Source: Dysgonomonas sp. Marseille-P4361 (GTDB lineage: Bacteria; Bacteroidota; Bacteroidia; Bacteroidales; Dysgonomonadaceae). From it: a DNA stretch of 64,000 nt. How positions within the stretch are numbered: position 1 is the stretch's first letter; each line of letters opens with the position of its first letter. This document shows positions 54,869 through 63,514 of the stretch, piece after piece. The notes below the pieces were generated by a model. It had not been told where the DNA came from. It did no database searches and worked only from the letters and a program-made list of their open reading frames with translations. The stretch spans positions 829,886 through 893,885 of the forward strand of contig NZ_OPYL01000001.1 in NCBI RefSeq assembly GCF_900343125.1, written 5' to 3'. The translations under genes and the position numbers were made by a program.

Positions 54869-55828
54869 TTAATTTACAGTATTTTCCTTTAATATTTGCT
54901 TAACTGTAGCTACAGTTCCCTCTGCCCTCATAATCGGTTTGTCAAGGTCGGTAAGGTCTTTATAAGTGTATTTCAGATTAATTGAGATATTATGCGTTTC
55001 GTATCTCTTATCATTCAAATTAGGTTCTATGTCAACTTTGTAGGTATAACTTTCAAGTTTTACATCCAACTCTGTATTAGGACTGTGTAAAGTAACAAGG
55101 TTGTCATCGTCTAGATTTATCGTAATAATGAAATCGTCTCTGACAGCACTGCTCCGGTCAAACTGACCAGCATAAAAATAGCATACTCTATCTGATATAG
55201 CATAAAAGCTTTTATTATTTATAGAGAGTTTACTATCCTTGTCATTATCCCCATTGCTTTTAGTTTTAAAAATATCTATAGTCCCTGAATAATTTCCTGA
55301 AAAGGAATTCTCAAGATTTAGATGATATAAAACTTTACTATATGCACTTTTAGCTATACTATATCCAGAAGTAGATTCTATACTTAATGGTAATACATAA
55401 TCTGCATACTTGTCATCAACCTTATTTAAATCAATAGTGAGATATGTAATTGCTTTTATTTCTCCAGATTTTATGACAAGGTGATCTTCACCGAAAGAAT
55501 ATACATTCTCAGGTAATGCAGTATAGTAAAGCTCTGGTTGTTCTCTGTACTTCTCGAAATTATATTTATCAAGAGTATCCATATCATATTTCAAAGATAC
55601 CTTCACTTCTTGATCGTTTCCTGTTGTTCCATTAATAGAAACTGATAGAGGAATTGTTACAGTATTGGTCCCTTCTTGTATTTTTACCCTCAGTTCCTCC
55701 CAGCCATTAGTGGTCAGATATACGTTTTTGGTAAAAAGTTCATAGTCAAGCTCATCGTTGCAGGAGGTCATAGGAGCAATGATTGCAACGAATAGTATCA
55801 AGAATATTTTTGTTATAATTTTTTTCAT
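54869..55828 (-). CDS. Surface lipoprotein of the SusCD operon (DUF1735/DUF4361-like)
   Basis: 319 residues. Lipobox APMTSC (Cys23) followed by NDELDYE. The N-terminal ~150 residues (NVYLTTNGWEELRVKIQEGT, VTIPLSVSINGTTGNDQEV, LVIKSGEIKAITYLTIDL) match the DUF1735 domain with its repeated Ig-like strands. The rest (from about SGNYSGTIDIFK) resembles the DUF4361 end. In polysaccharide loci such proteins act as extra surface glycan-binding components. Last gene of a four-gene operon, 18 bp after the SusD gene. Confidence 0.78.
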   Translation of the reverse strand: MKKIITKIFLILFVAIIAPMTSCNDELDYELFTKNVYLTTNGWEELRVKIQEGTNTVTIPLSVSINGTTGNDQEVKVSLKYDMDTLDKYNFEKYREQPELYYTALPENVYSFGEDHLVIKSGEIKAITYLTIDLNKVDDKYADYVLPLSIESTSGYSIAKSAYSKVLYHLNLENSFSGNYSGTIDIFKTKSNGDNDKDSKLSINNKSFYAISDRVCYFYAGQFDRSSAVRDDFIITINLDDDNLVTLHSPNTELDVKLESYTYKVDIEPNLNDKRYETHNISINLKYTYKDLTDLDKPIMRAEGTVATVKQILKENTVN

Positions 55829-55846
55829 TTCGGCTTAGTTTTATTA

Positions 55847-57835
55847 TTACCACCCTGGATTTTGAGTTAATCTTTTATTCCTTCTTAATTCATATTTAGG
55901 GATCGGCCATAAATACATACTTTCTTTCAGGAATATTTTAGGAAATGAAGCAACAGGTTTAGCTACATGGAAAGCTTCTCTTTGTTCTATACCTGTATTT
56001 GGCATTTCTACATTACATCCCATAATAGGTAAATTTTCTTCTACTTCTGCATCTTTCCATCTTCTTAGATCATAGTAGCGTTTGCCTTCAGCAAATAGTT
56101 CTATCTGTCTTTCTTTTTTTAGTGTAGCTCTAAAAATCTGTTGATCTTTATAAATATTATCCTTATAATCAGGTAAACCGACTCTCATTCTTATTGGTTT
56201 CATGGTAGTTCTTAATTCTTCAACGGAACGGGTTAAGATCATTTCATCTTCGGAATACGATGCAACAGTATGAGACGTAGTTAGTTCATTTAATGCTTCT
56301 GCATACAACATTAGTATTTCAGCATATCTGATAGCAGGCTCAAATTTTCTTTCCATAGAGCCTCCGGTAGTTCTTGAATCTTGTGGATTATAATATTTTT
56401 TCAAACTATAACCTGTCACTGGATAATTATAGATACGAGCAAAATCTTTACCATCTGTCTCAGACCCTTTATAATAGAATATTTGTTTATTCCGCTTATC
56501 ATCCTCCGATGCACTCAGGCACTCCCAAATACATCCATTATATGCTATGGAAGCATAGAATCGAGGCTCTCTATTTGCATATCGAAGAGAAACATTGGAA
56601 GGAAGATATGCATATTCCGCAGCAGATGATGTAAATCCAGATTCTTTATAATACCCATCAGACTTACCTTCATCTATAGTGCGTCCATCATTCAGATAAT
56701 ATGCATCTACTTGCTTTTGTGTAACAGCGATGGTATTGTCTCCTCCGAGTGAATATGGCATACTATAGATCGTTAAATCATTTAAATTTGCTCTATTAGG
56801 ACGATGAAATATTATTTCTTTATGCTTAGAAGGATACGCATTCCCATCGAACAAGTACTTGTATGATGCATATGGGTCAATATCTTGCCAACCTTCAGGG
56901 AAAGGTTTGTTTGAATATTCTTCGTGGTAAGGAGGTGCTATAGTAGTACCTGTAGTATAAGGGAAAGTATATAGCTCATAGACACCTAGGTCAATAACCG
57001 ATTTGGCTGCAGCCGCAGCCTTAGCCCATTTTTTCTCGTCATATTCCTGATTAATTAATTGAACCCCATCATAGTTTTTAAGTGAGAATAAATCTTTATT
57101 ACCATTAAAAAGAGGGCTTGCTGCCAGGTTGAGCAACCTTGCTCTAGCAGCAAGAGCTGCTCCTTTAGTAGGACGTCCAATATTCGTTGCTGTTCTTGAC
57201 ATAGGAAGGGTTTGCGCTGCAATTATAAAATCCTTCTCTATTATATCAACACATTCGTCAAACGTATTTCTTTGAACAGAAAGCTCGTCATAAGACATGT
57301 CTATCTCGAAGCCCTCTTCTGGAATCATCGGTAGCGGACCATATTGACGAAGCAATGTCCAATAGGCGTAACCTCTTATAAAATAGCCTTGAGCTTTAAG
57401 GTCAGCGCGTTCATTCATTGTTAATTCTTTACAATTATCAATGTATTTAATAAATGTTGTCGCTTTTCTTACAGGTTCATAAAGCCTTTTCCATTTATCT
57501 TCTTCGAGAGTATTTTCTGAACTGTATTCTCCATTTTGATACTTTTGGCAAATCCCGTCTCTGCTATTTCGGATTATATCATCTGATGCAAAAAGTAAAT
57601 AACCCCCTTGTCCTACAGATCCTGTGGGAATGTCAGCCATTTCTACATAAAGAATATCATAGATATTGGAAAGAAAACCCTCAGCATATACTCTTCTGGT
57701 GAAAGCAGAGTCTATGTTTTGTATATCATCAAAGTATTTATCTACATCCAGATAGTCGCTACAACTGCTAAAGGGAATAATAGAAGAAGTAATTACTACG
57801 ATAGATAGTAAGAATTTTATATATTTCTTTTTCAT
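55847..57835 (-). CDS. SusD/RagB family nutrient-binding lipoprotein
   Basis: 662 residues. Lipobox FSSC (Cys25) followed by SDYLDVDKYF, the usual SusD N-terminus. The N-terminal half is helical with TPR-like units (RADLKAQGYFIRGYAYWTLLRQYGPLPMI in blocks, then GRPTKGAALAARARLLNLAA). The C-terminal RagB-type domain has RYAEILMLYAEALNEL and KERQIELFAEGKRYYDLRRW. It caps the SusC channel and binds the substrate. It is longer than typical SusD (about 550). The start lies 11 bp after susC. Confidence 0.93.
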   Translation of the reverse strand: MKKKYIKFLLSIVVITSSIIPFSSCSDYLDVDKYFDDIQNIDSAFTRRVYAEGFLSNIYDILYVEMADIPTGSVGQGGYLLFASDDIIRNSRDGICQKYQNGEYSSENTLEEDKWKRLYEPVRKATTFIKYIDNCKELTMNERADLKAQGYFIRGYAYWTLLRQYGPLPMIPEEGFEIDMSYDELSVQRNTFDECVDIIEKDFIIAAQTLPMSRTATNIGRPTKGAALAARARLLNLAASPLFNGNKDLFSLKNYDGVQLINQEYDEKKWAKAAAAAKSVIDLGVYELYTFPYTTGTTIAPPYHEEYSNKPFPEGWQDIDPYASYKYLFDGNAYPSKHKEIIFHRPNRANLNDLTIYSMPYSLGGDNTIAVTQKQVDAYYLNDGRTIDEGKSDGYYKESGFTSSAAEYAYLPSNVSLRYANREPRFYASIAYNGCIWECLSASEDDKRNKQIFYYKGSETDGKDFARIYNYPVTGYSLKKYYNPQDSRTTGGSMERKFEPAIRYAEILMLYAEALNELTTSHTVASYSEDEMILTRSVEELRTTMKPIRMRVGLPDYKDNIYKDQQIFRATLKKERQIELFAEGKRYYDLRRWKDAEVEENLPIMGCNVEMPNTGIEQREAFHVAKPVASFPKIFLKESMYLWPIPKYELRRNKRLTQNPGW

Positions 57836-57846
57836 GTTTTATTAGT

Positions 57847-60800
57847 TTAGAAGTCAATTGTAAGATTCACTGAAAATGTTTTTGATATAGGGTATTTTGC
57901 ACCATCGCTACTTCCTATCTCCGGATCCCACCATTTAAATTTGCTAAATACAAGCATATTATAGCCAATAAATCCGATGCGGGCTCTTTCGGCAAATAAT
58001 CCATTAACTATTTTTCGAGGGATTGTGTATCCAAATTCAAGGTTTTTAAGACGTAAATAGCTACCATCTCTTAGCCAATGAGTTGAGTTTCTATAGTTAT
58101 TCTCATTTCCTCCATAGGATAGACGAGGTAATAGAGCATCTTGGCGTTCGGTAGAAGGGTCTCCCGATATTTCTCTTGATATCCATCTATCTTCTGGATT
58201 TACTACATTAGACATGATATTTCCCATTTTCCCATCTCTGAAAGGGTAAATGTTACTTCCGCCAATGAAAAAATCCGATTTGCCTGTTCCTTGGAATAGA
58301 ATATTCATATCCCAATTTTTCCAAGTAAGACTTAATCCGAAACCATAAACCATTCCAGGTACAGTTGTATATCCAAAAGGCACCTCATCATCTTCATTGA
58401 CTATACCATCTCCATTTACATCTTTATATTTGATATCTCCAGGGAGTACAGTGCCACCAAATGTCTGCGCAGGGCTGGTGTCAATGTCCTCTTGATCTTT
58501 GAAAAGTCCTAAAGCTATAAGACCTCTTGTTTGATTTAATCTATATCCTTTTTGCATACGATATGGTAGCTCATTTTCTGCTTCATCTCTATCGATGACA
58601 TCTGTTTTAGAATATGTGATATTTCCTCTTAAGGTAAAGTTCACATTTCCAATCTTATCAGAGTAAGCGAGAACACCATCAAAACCTTCATTTTCCATTT
58701 TACCTAAATTTGCATATGGTCTAAGGTCTTGTAATCCAGTAGAGTATGGCATTTGGTTGCGCTCCATAAATATTTTGGATCGACTGTCTTTGAAGTAATC
58801 AAGTGTAAGGTCTATTTTATTGTTAAATAATACAACATCTAGTCCTCGATTATGTTTCTTTGACATTTCCCATGTTAAGTTAGGGGAACCCATTGTTGTA
58901 ATTCTATATCCTTGTATAAAATTACTCCCGAGTTCACCCCAATTGTACGATGTAGATGTTCCCAGGAAAGACATATATGGGAATCTCTTAGTATAATAGT
59001 CTGAGTCACTCATATTCGCAAGTTTATCATTACCTGTTTCCCCATACGAATATCTTATTTTAAACATATCCAACCAATTTTGGAAATTGTTTTTAACAAG
59101 AGGTTCTTCTGATATTATCCATGCTCCGGAGAATGCAGGGAAAAAGCCAAAACGAGAGCCTTTTTCAAAGTTTTCAGAACCTGTATAACCAAAGTTGAAC
59201 TCAGCTAAGTATCTATCTTTGAAAGAATAGGTTGCACGACCTGATAGCGCCATGTTTCTGAAAGGTATAGCAGATCTTGTGTCTGTGTAAACAATATTTC
59301 CGGTTCTACTTTCTTCTTGTTGGAAATACATTAGTAGCCCCGAAACTCTATGTTGCTCGTTAAAGAGGTTTGCATAGGATAGTCTTGCCTCGGTATAGTA
59401 ACGTTTATCTCCTTCAGAATATCCTGATTGAGCCATAATTGACTCATCTGTCATTTTTATAAGATCTAATTCTCCTGTTCCTAAACGTCCCAAAGCGTAC
59501 CATGTCTCGGGAGTCTTTGCTCTTGATATAGTATTATTGTTCTTGGAGTCAAAGGAAAACGTACCTGTAAAATTAAGGCCTGATGTGATAAACGATAGAT
59601 CTTGTTCAAGGGTAACGTTTGTTTCCATCTTATTCTCCCAGATTGTTCTGTAGCCAGCTCTGTTAATTTGAGTTTCAGGACTCCATTGTATATAGTTGTC
59701 ATTACTTCTATAGGTTGGAATTCTTCCATCAGAATATATCCTTGGTACTGTTAGAGGTGTAAGTCTAGATAGGGATCCCCAAATAGCATCAGAATCAATC
59801 TGTGGTTTATTTTGATTGATTAGAAACCCTCCAACTCCAATTTTTAATAATGTAGTTTTAGTGATGTCCATATCAACATTTGCCCTATAGTTGAACCGTT
59901 CATAAGTTGCATTTGTATCATATTTATTCAATTTTTTGTCGGCTCTATACATTCCTTGCTCGTTGTAATAGCTTCCGGATACATAGTATCTGGCTACATT
60001 TGCTCCTCCACTTAAAGAGAAAGTCCCACGATAATTAGATGCTCCATCTTTTAGTAGAATGTCAGACCAATCAACATTAGGCATTATGTCGTTATCTAAG
60101 CCGTTTTGGATAGAAATAAGATCCTGTTCAGAGTATACTGGATCCTGGTATCTACTAAGTACAGCCTCATTGGCCATTGTGGCATATGTATATCCGTCTG
60201 TGTACTTCGGTGTACGAGAACGGGTTTGGTAACCATATTCTGCTTTGACATTGATATTTACTTTTCCTGATTTTCCTCTTTTAGTCGTAACTATAATTAC
60301 ACCATTAGCACCTCTAGACCCATAGATGGCTGTAGATGACGCGTCTTTAAGGATAGAGAAAGATTCGATGTCTTCTACATTCAATTCATTAAGAGAACGC
60401 TCGATCCCATCGACTAAAACTAGAGCAGAAGAGTTTGCTCCAAAAGTACTAATTCCACGCACCCAGAATTCGGTATTATTAGAACCAGGTTCGCCTGTTG
60501 TCTGACGACCAATAATACCAGGAACATTTCCTACAAGTGCATTGGTAATACTAGATGTTGGTACTCTCATAGTGTTTACATCTACGACAGTTACAGCTCC
60601 GGTCAAGTTGACTTTATTCTGTTTTATACCAGCCGCCGTAACAGCTACCTCTGCTAATCTTTGAGTTTGTTCATTCAAAACAACTTGTAAATGATCTTTT
60701 ATCTCAACCACAGGAATTTCTGCTGTTTCATAGCCTAGGTATGAAATACTTAAGATTTCGTATGTTCCTGCTTTTATTTTAAAGTTCCCATCAATATCAG

Positions 60801-60996
60801 TGATTGTCCCCAATCCAGGTTGATCTTTAATTGTAATAGTTGCCCCTATTATAGCATCTCCCTGAGCATCCTTTACTGTTCCTGTTACTTCTTTTTGCTG
60901 TTGTATTTGTCCGTAGGTAGCACAAACATTTATGATAAGAAAAGCTAATAGGAATATTGCTTTTTGTATATTTTTCATATTCTGTTTTATTTTCAT
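57847..60996 (-). CDS. SusC/RagA family TonB-linked outer-membrane channel
   Basis: 1049 residues. Signal peptide (KAIFLLAFLIINVCATYGQ), a carboxypeptidase regulatory-like domain (about 35-115, VTGTVKDAQGDAIIGATITI), a TonB plug (about 120-235) with GNVPGIIGRQTTGEPGS and the SusC signature ILKDASSTAIYGSRGANGVI, then the beta-barrel ending in FSVNLTIDF. The frame opens further upstream at 61029, which would overlap the previous gene; ATG at 60996 (or 60978) is preferred and leaves 16 bp. No N-terminal STN signalling domain is seen, so no anti-sigma regulation through this protein. Confidence 0.95.
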   Translation of the reverse strand: MKIKQNMKNIQKAIFLLAFLIINVCATYGQIQQQKEVTGTVKDAQGDAIIGATITIKDQPGLGTITDIDGNFKIKAGTYEILSISYLGYETAEIPVVEIKDHLQVVLNEQTQRLAEVAVTAAGIKQNKVNLTGAVTVVDVNTMRVPTSSITNALVGNVPGIIGRQTTGEPGSNNTEFWVRGISTFGANSSALVLVDGIERSLNELNVEDIESFSILKDASSTAIYGSRGANGVIIVTTKRGKSGKVNINVKAEYGYQTRSRTPKYTDGYTYATMANEAVLSRYQDPVYSEQDLISIQNGLDNDIMPNVDWSDILLKDGASNYRGTFSLSGGANVARYYVSGSYYNEQGMYRADKKLNKYDTNATYERFNYRANVDMDITKTTLLKIGVGGFLINQNKPQIDSDAIWGSLSRLTPLTVPRIYSDGRIPTYRSNDNYIQWSPETQINRAGYRTIWENKMETNVTLEQDLSFITSGLNFTGTFSFDSKNNNTISRAKTPETWYALGRLGTGELDLIKMTDESIMAQSGYSEGDKRYYTEARLSYANLFNEQHRVSGLLMYFQQEESRTGNIVYTDTRSAIPFRNMALSGRATYSFKDRYLAEFNFGYTGSENFEKGSRFGFFPAFSGAWIISEEPLVKNNFQNWLDMFKIRYSYGETGNDKLANMSDSDYYTKRFPYMSFLGTSTSYNWGELGSNFIQGYRITTMGSPNLTWEMSKKHNRGLDVVLFNNKIDLTLDYFKDSRSKIFMERNQMPYSTGLQDLRPYANLGKMENEGFDGVLAYSDKIGNVNFTLRGNITYSKTDVIDRDEAENELPYRMQKGYRLNQTRGLIALGLFKDQEDIDTSPAQTFGGTVLPGDIKYKDVNGDGIVNEDDEVPFGYTTVPGMVYGFGLSLTWKNWDMNILFQGTGKSDFFIGGSNIYPFRDGKMGNIMSNVVNPEDRWISREISGDPSTERQDALLPRLSYGGNENNYRNSTHWLRDGSYLRLKNLEFGYTIPRKIVNGLFAERARIGFIGYNMLVFSKFKWWDPEIGSSDGAKYPISKTFSVNLTIDF

Positions 60997-61012
60997 TAAA
61001 GTTACTCTTGCA

Positions 61013-62374
61013 TTATTCAACCAATACACGTCTTATAACATTATTGCCTCTATCGGCTACATATAATGCCATATCAGGGCCGAAGCATACACCTTCTGGT
61101 TCTTTAAACTGACTTTCTAAAGGGTCACCGTCTGCATATCCTGATTTTTCAGGTATTCCTGCATATGTGGAAACAATGCCTTCAGGAGTTATCATTCTTA
61201 TACAATGATTGTGCTTATCAGCAACATATAAGTTTCCTTTATCATCTTGAGCAGGTTGTCCTGGATTCTTTAAACGGGCATTAATTCCTTGTCCATTCTT
61301 AAATCCAGATTGATCCCATGCGCCAATCCATAAAGTTGGATTTTCTAACTTGCGTGTACTTTCATTATAATCAGCTTTGTAGATACAATGTCTATCGTGT
61401 ATAGATATAAACATGTTTTTTCCATCCCTACTAAATAATAGTTTTAGATCAAATCCACTGGAATTATTTACCCGGAACTGAGGCTCATGTTCTTGTGTTT
61501 TTTTATTATATCTATATATGTAGCCATCTTCTCTACTATTGAAGAATATGTCTCCATTAGTCGGATGTACGGCTATAGCTGTGCATCTACTGTAAGTGGT
61601 TCTAATATAGGCTCTAATCTCAGAGAATCCTGAAGCTCTCGTTAATACAGCTACTGCTGCATCAGTTTTCATATTATTAGCATTCCACAAATTGTTTACC
61701 AGATATAATGTGTCTTGTGCCAGATTGAAGGCCATTGCAGCCGGAGATTGCATAGGACCTTCAAAGTTCCGTTTTAGTGTAGTAACTTGCCCATCGTATG
61801 CTCTACGTAATCCCCCGTCCTGATTTATTCCTCTACCTTCGTCTATTGAATATATGGCGCCATCATTGTCGGTTAGCACAAACCAAGGTCGTCTGAGCTC
61901 GGCACTTCTGTATGGCCCATCATTTGTTCCTTCTTTTCCCTGAACACCAAAAGTAGTACTTACATTGCGCCTGAAATGGTATTTAAATTCATTTTCGTAA
62001 GTGAAAGTTTTTACATCATCTCCTTTCCCTATAGATACTTTAACAAGTCCGGTATCTGCCCGAGCCGGAACCACAGCTAAAATAGATTTTCCATCAGAGC
62101 CAATTACTCTCGCATCGCTGCCATTTACGCTTACTTTTATATACGAAGTGTCTGTGCCAAAATTTTCGCCAAATAAGACAATTCTGGTTGCAACACCTCC
62201 ACTGTCTGGAAAATAGGATGTAATCTTCGTTTCGACACCTTTTATTGGAGGGTCAACTTGTACTGAAGGGGATTTATATTCATCGCTACAGTTTATGAGA
62301 AACATTGTAGCAAATAGCGTAAGAAACGCAAAAAATACACCCTTCTTCACCGTAAAAATTAATCTGTCATTCAT
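61013..62374 (-). CDS. IPT/TIG and NHL-repeat surface lipoprotein
   Basis: 453 residues. Lipobox FLINC (Cys29) followed by SDEYKSP. A TIG/IPT Ig-like domain covers about 45-130 (ITSYFPDSGGVATRIVLFGENFG, ARVIGSDGKSILAVVPARADT in blocks). The C-terminal ~300 residues form an NHL-type beta-propeller (LRRPWFVLTDNDGAIYSIDE, GNLYVADKHNHCIRMI, ALYVADRGNNVIRRV). Such proteins head SusCD operons in Bacteroidales and are probable surface binding accessories; enzyme activity is not indicated. First gene of the operon. Confidence 0.85.
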   Translation of the reverse strand: MNDRLIFTVKKGVFFAFLTLFATMFLINCSDEYKSPSVQVDPPIKGVETKITSYFPDSGGVATRIVLFGENFGTDTSYIKVSVNGSDARVIGSDGKSILAVVPARADTGLVKVSIGKGDDVKTFTYENEFKYHFRRNVSTTFGVQGKEGTNDGPYRSAELRRPWFVLTDNDGAIYSIDEGRGINQDGGLRRAYDGQVTTLKRNFEGPMQSPAAMAFNLAQDTLYLVNNLWNANNMKTDAAVAVLTRASGFSEIRAYIRTTYSRCTAIAVHPTNGDIFFNSREDGYIYRYNKKTQEHEPQFRVNNSSGFDLKLLFSRDGKNMFISIHDRHCIYKADYNESTRKLENPTLWIGAWDQSGFKNGQGINARLKNPGQPAQDDKGNLYVADKHNHCIRMITPEGIVSTYAGIPEKSGYADGDPLESQFKEPEGVCFGPDMALYVADRGNNVIRRVLVE

Positions 62375-62432
62375 CTTGTTAATAACTTAAGGTTAGAATT
62401 AGTAATTTAGAAATTAATAGGTTAATAATTGT

Positions 62433-62464
62433 TTTGAGTATTTATAGGCTCATGTTTAAGTTTG
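62433..62464 (+). promoter_or_regulatory. Plus-strand consensus promoter pointing away from the SusCD operon
   Basis: TTTG (62433-62436), a 20-bp spacer, TAAGTTTG (62457-62464): a full -33/-7 match with ideal spacing. No gene lies downstream in that direction for over 1 kb, and the first ATG gives only 14 codons. It may drive a non-coding RNA. Confidence 0.55.
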
Positions 62465-62936
62465 AAAATACTTTTCATGTGCTTAACATAAGTTAAGTGT
62501 GATTCGTTAGAAAAATATATTGAAAGATGATTTATAAATTAAATTGGATCCTTCCATTTTGCATAAAATATAACTGAGAGATAATACAAATGGCCAATTG
62601 CATATTTATCATTGTCTAATTATTCTTTTAAATTTATAGTAAAACCTTCTCTTATTATATTCTATGGTATGAGTGTATTTTATAATCCAAATCCGCAATA
62701 CAGTGTTTAGTTAGTATATCAATCAATAGTTCTTTTAGCTCTTGTTAGGACATTCAGGCATGTATAACTGATTCGCAATATGGTAAAAGTTAAAATGTTT
62801 TTCATCAAGTCAAAATTTAAGGCTGTCATATAGTTAATTACCATGAATATATCTATTAGAGAATAGCTCTAAAAATCAATCAGATAGGATAGGCTTGCTC
62901 TTTTTGTACAGATTTCACTAGATCAGATTTTAGGGC

Positions 62937-62951
62937 TCACTTCCTAAGTGA
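62937..62951. repeat. Palindrome TCACTT-CCT-AAGTGA (copy 1)
   Basis: Six-base perfect arms with a 3-base centre. The same arms recur at 63285-63299, and the following bases (CGCTTT here, TGCTGT there) are also similar. Confidence 0.7.
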
Positions 62952-63012
62952 CGCTTTGAAAAAAGACAAGTTGAGTGTTAGCTAATTACATAATCATATC
63001 CCATTAAATGTT

Positions 63013-63045
63013 AAATTGAAGTACTGTGTTTACTTTTTTTTTTTT
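63013..63045 (+). repeat. Left arm of an imperfect inverted repeat
   Basis: AAATTGAAGT, 5 extra bases, then GTTTACTTTTTTTTT. The reverse complement of 63159-63184 reads AAATTGAAGT, one base (C), then GTTTACTTTTTTTTT. Ten plus fifteen matching bases face each other across 113 bp. Confidence 0.7.
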
Positions 63046-63158
63046 AACTTGTTGATAATGGCATTCTTAAAGGATTTGATGATGTTACAAAATTACCTTT
63101 CGTGTGAAGCGCTCATCTTGTTGATTCTTAATTTATTAAACTTTTAATGCGTAGTGAC

Positions 63159-63184
63159 AAAAAAAAAGTAAACGACTTCAATTT
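63159..63184 (-). repeat. Right arm of an imperfect inverted repeat
   Basis: Reverse complement of the left arm at 63013-63045 except for a 5-versus-1-base difference in the middle. The only strict minus-strand TAnnTTTG box of the whole gene-free region (63088-63095, TAATTTTG) lies between the arms. Confidence 0.7.
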
Positions 63185-63282
63185 TAGACTATTTGAAACT
63201 TGATGAGTTGTAAAGCATTAAAAAACAATCAATAATGTTTGGTGATTTATAAAAAAAAGATATTATCTTTAACAGCAAACAA

Positions 63283-63301
63283 CATCACTTAGTAAGTGAT
63301 G
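63283..63301. repeat. 19-bp palindrome CATCACTTA-G-TAAGTGATG (copy 2)
   Basis: Perfect 9-base arms around a single G; contains TCACTT-AGT-AAGTGA, matching copy 1. Flanking AACAG (63271-63275) and CTGTT (63302-63306) extend it to a larger stem with a 7-nt bulge. Confidence 0.75.
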
Positions 63302-63514
63302 CTGTTTATTCTAGAATCAAGGGAAATTCTTTGATTTACTTCCAAATTTTCGTTTTTTATTACTTATAATAGGATAGGTTATAATAGATCTCTTTTATTA
63401 TCTTCTATTTAGGAATAGAAGGCTATCTCCCATGACTTTTGTTGAAACAGGAATGTTATATTTTTAATATGTCTTTGTAAAATTTGGTGTTTTGGGATAT
63501 AGTGTATTGAACGT

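Larger units (their letters stand above)
62375..63514. other. 1.14-kb gene-free A/T-rich region with promoter, palindromes and inverted repeats
   Basis: No frame of convincing coding character is present on either strand. The region contains a plus-strand consensus promoter (62433-62464), hairpins CTTAAC/GTTAAG (62482-62487, 62492-62497), two TCACTT-N3-AAGTGA palindromes (62937, 63285), a pair of long imperfect inverted repeats (63013-63045, 63159-63184), a palindrome AAAGATA-T-TATCTTT (63256-63270), and a TTCTATT/AATAGAA hairpin (63403-63420). It lies between the SusCD operon and a recombinase gene. Its function is unknown. Confidence 0.8.

Noticed and set aside
63013..63184. Insertion sequence
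   Set aside because: The segment between the repeats is 113 bp with no transposase and no clear target duplication; at most a very small non-autonomous element.
62937..63301. CRISPR array
   Set aside because: Only two palindromic copies, 348 bp apart, without regular spacers or cas genes.
62375..63514. tRNA gene as an integration target next to the recombinase
   Set aside because: No cloverleaf or TpsiC-arm sequence could be found in the region on either strand.
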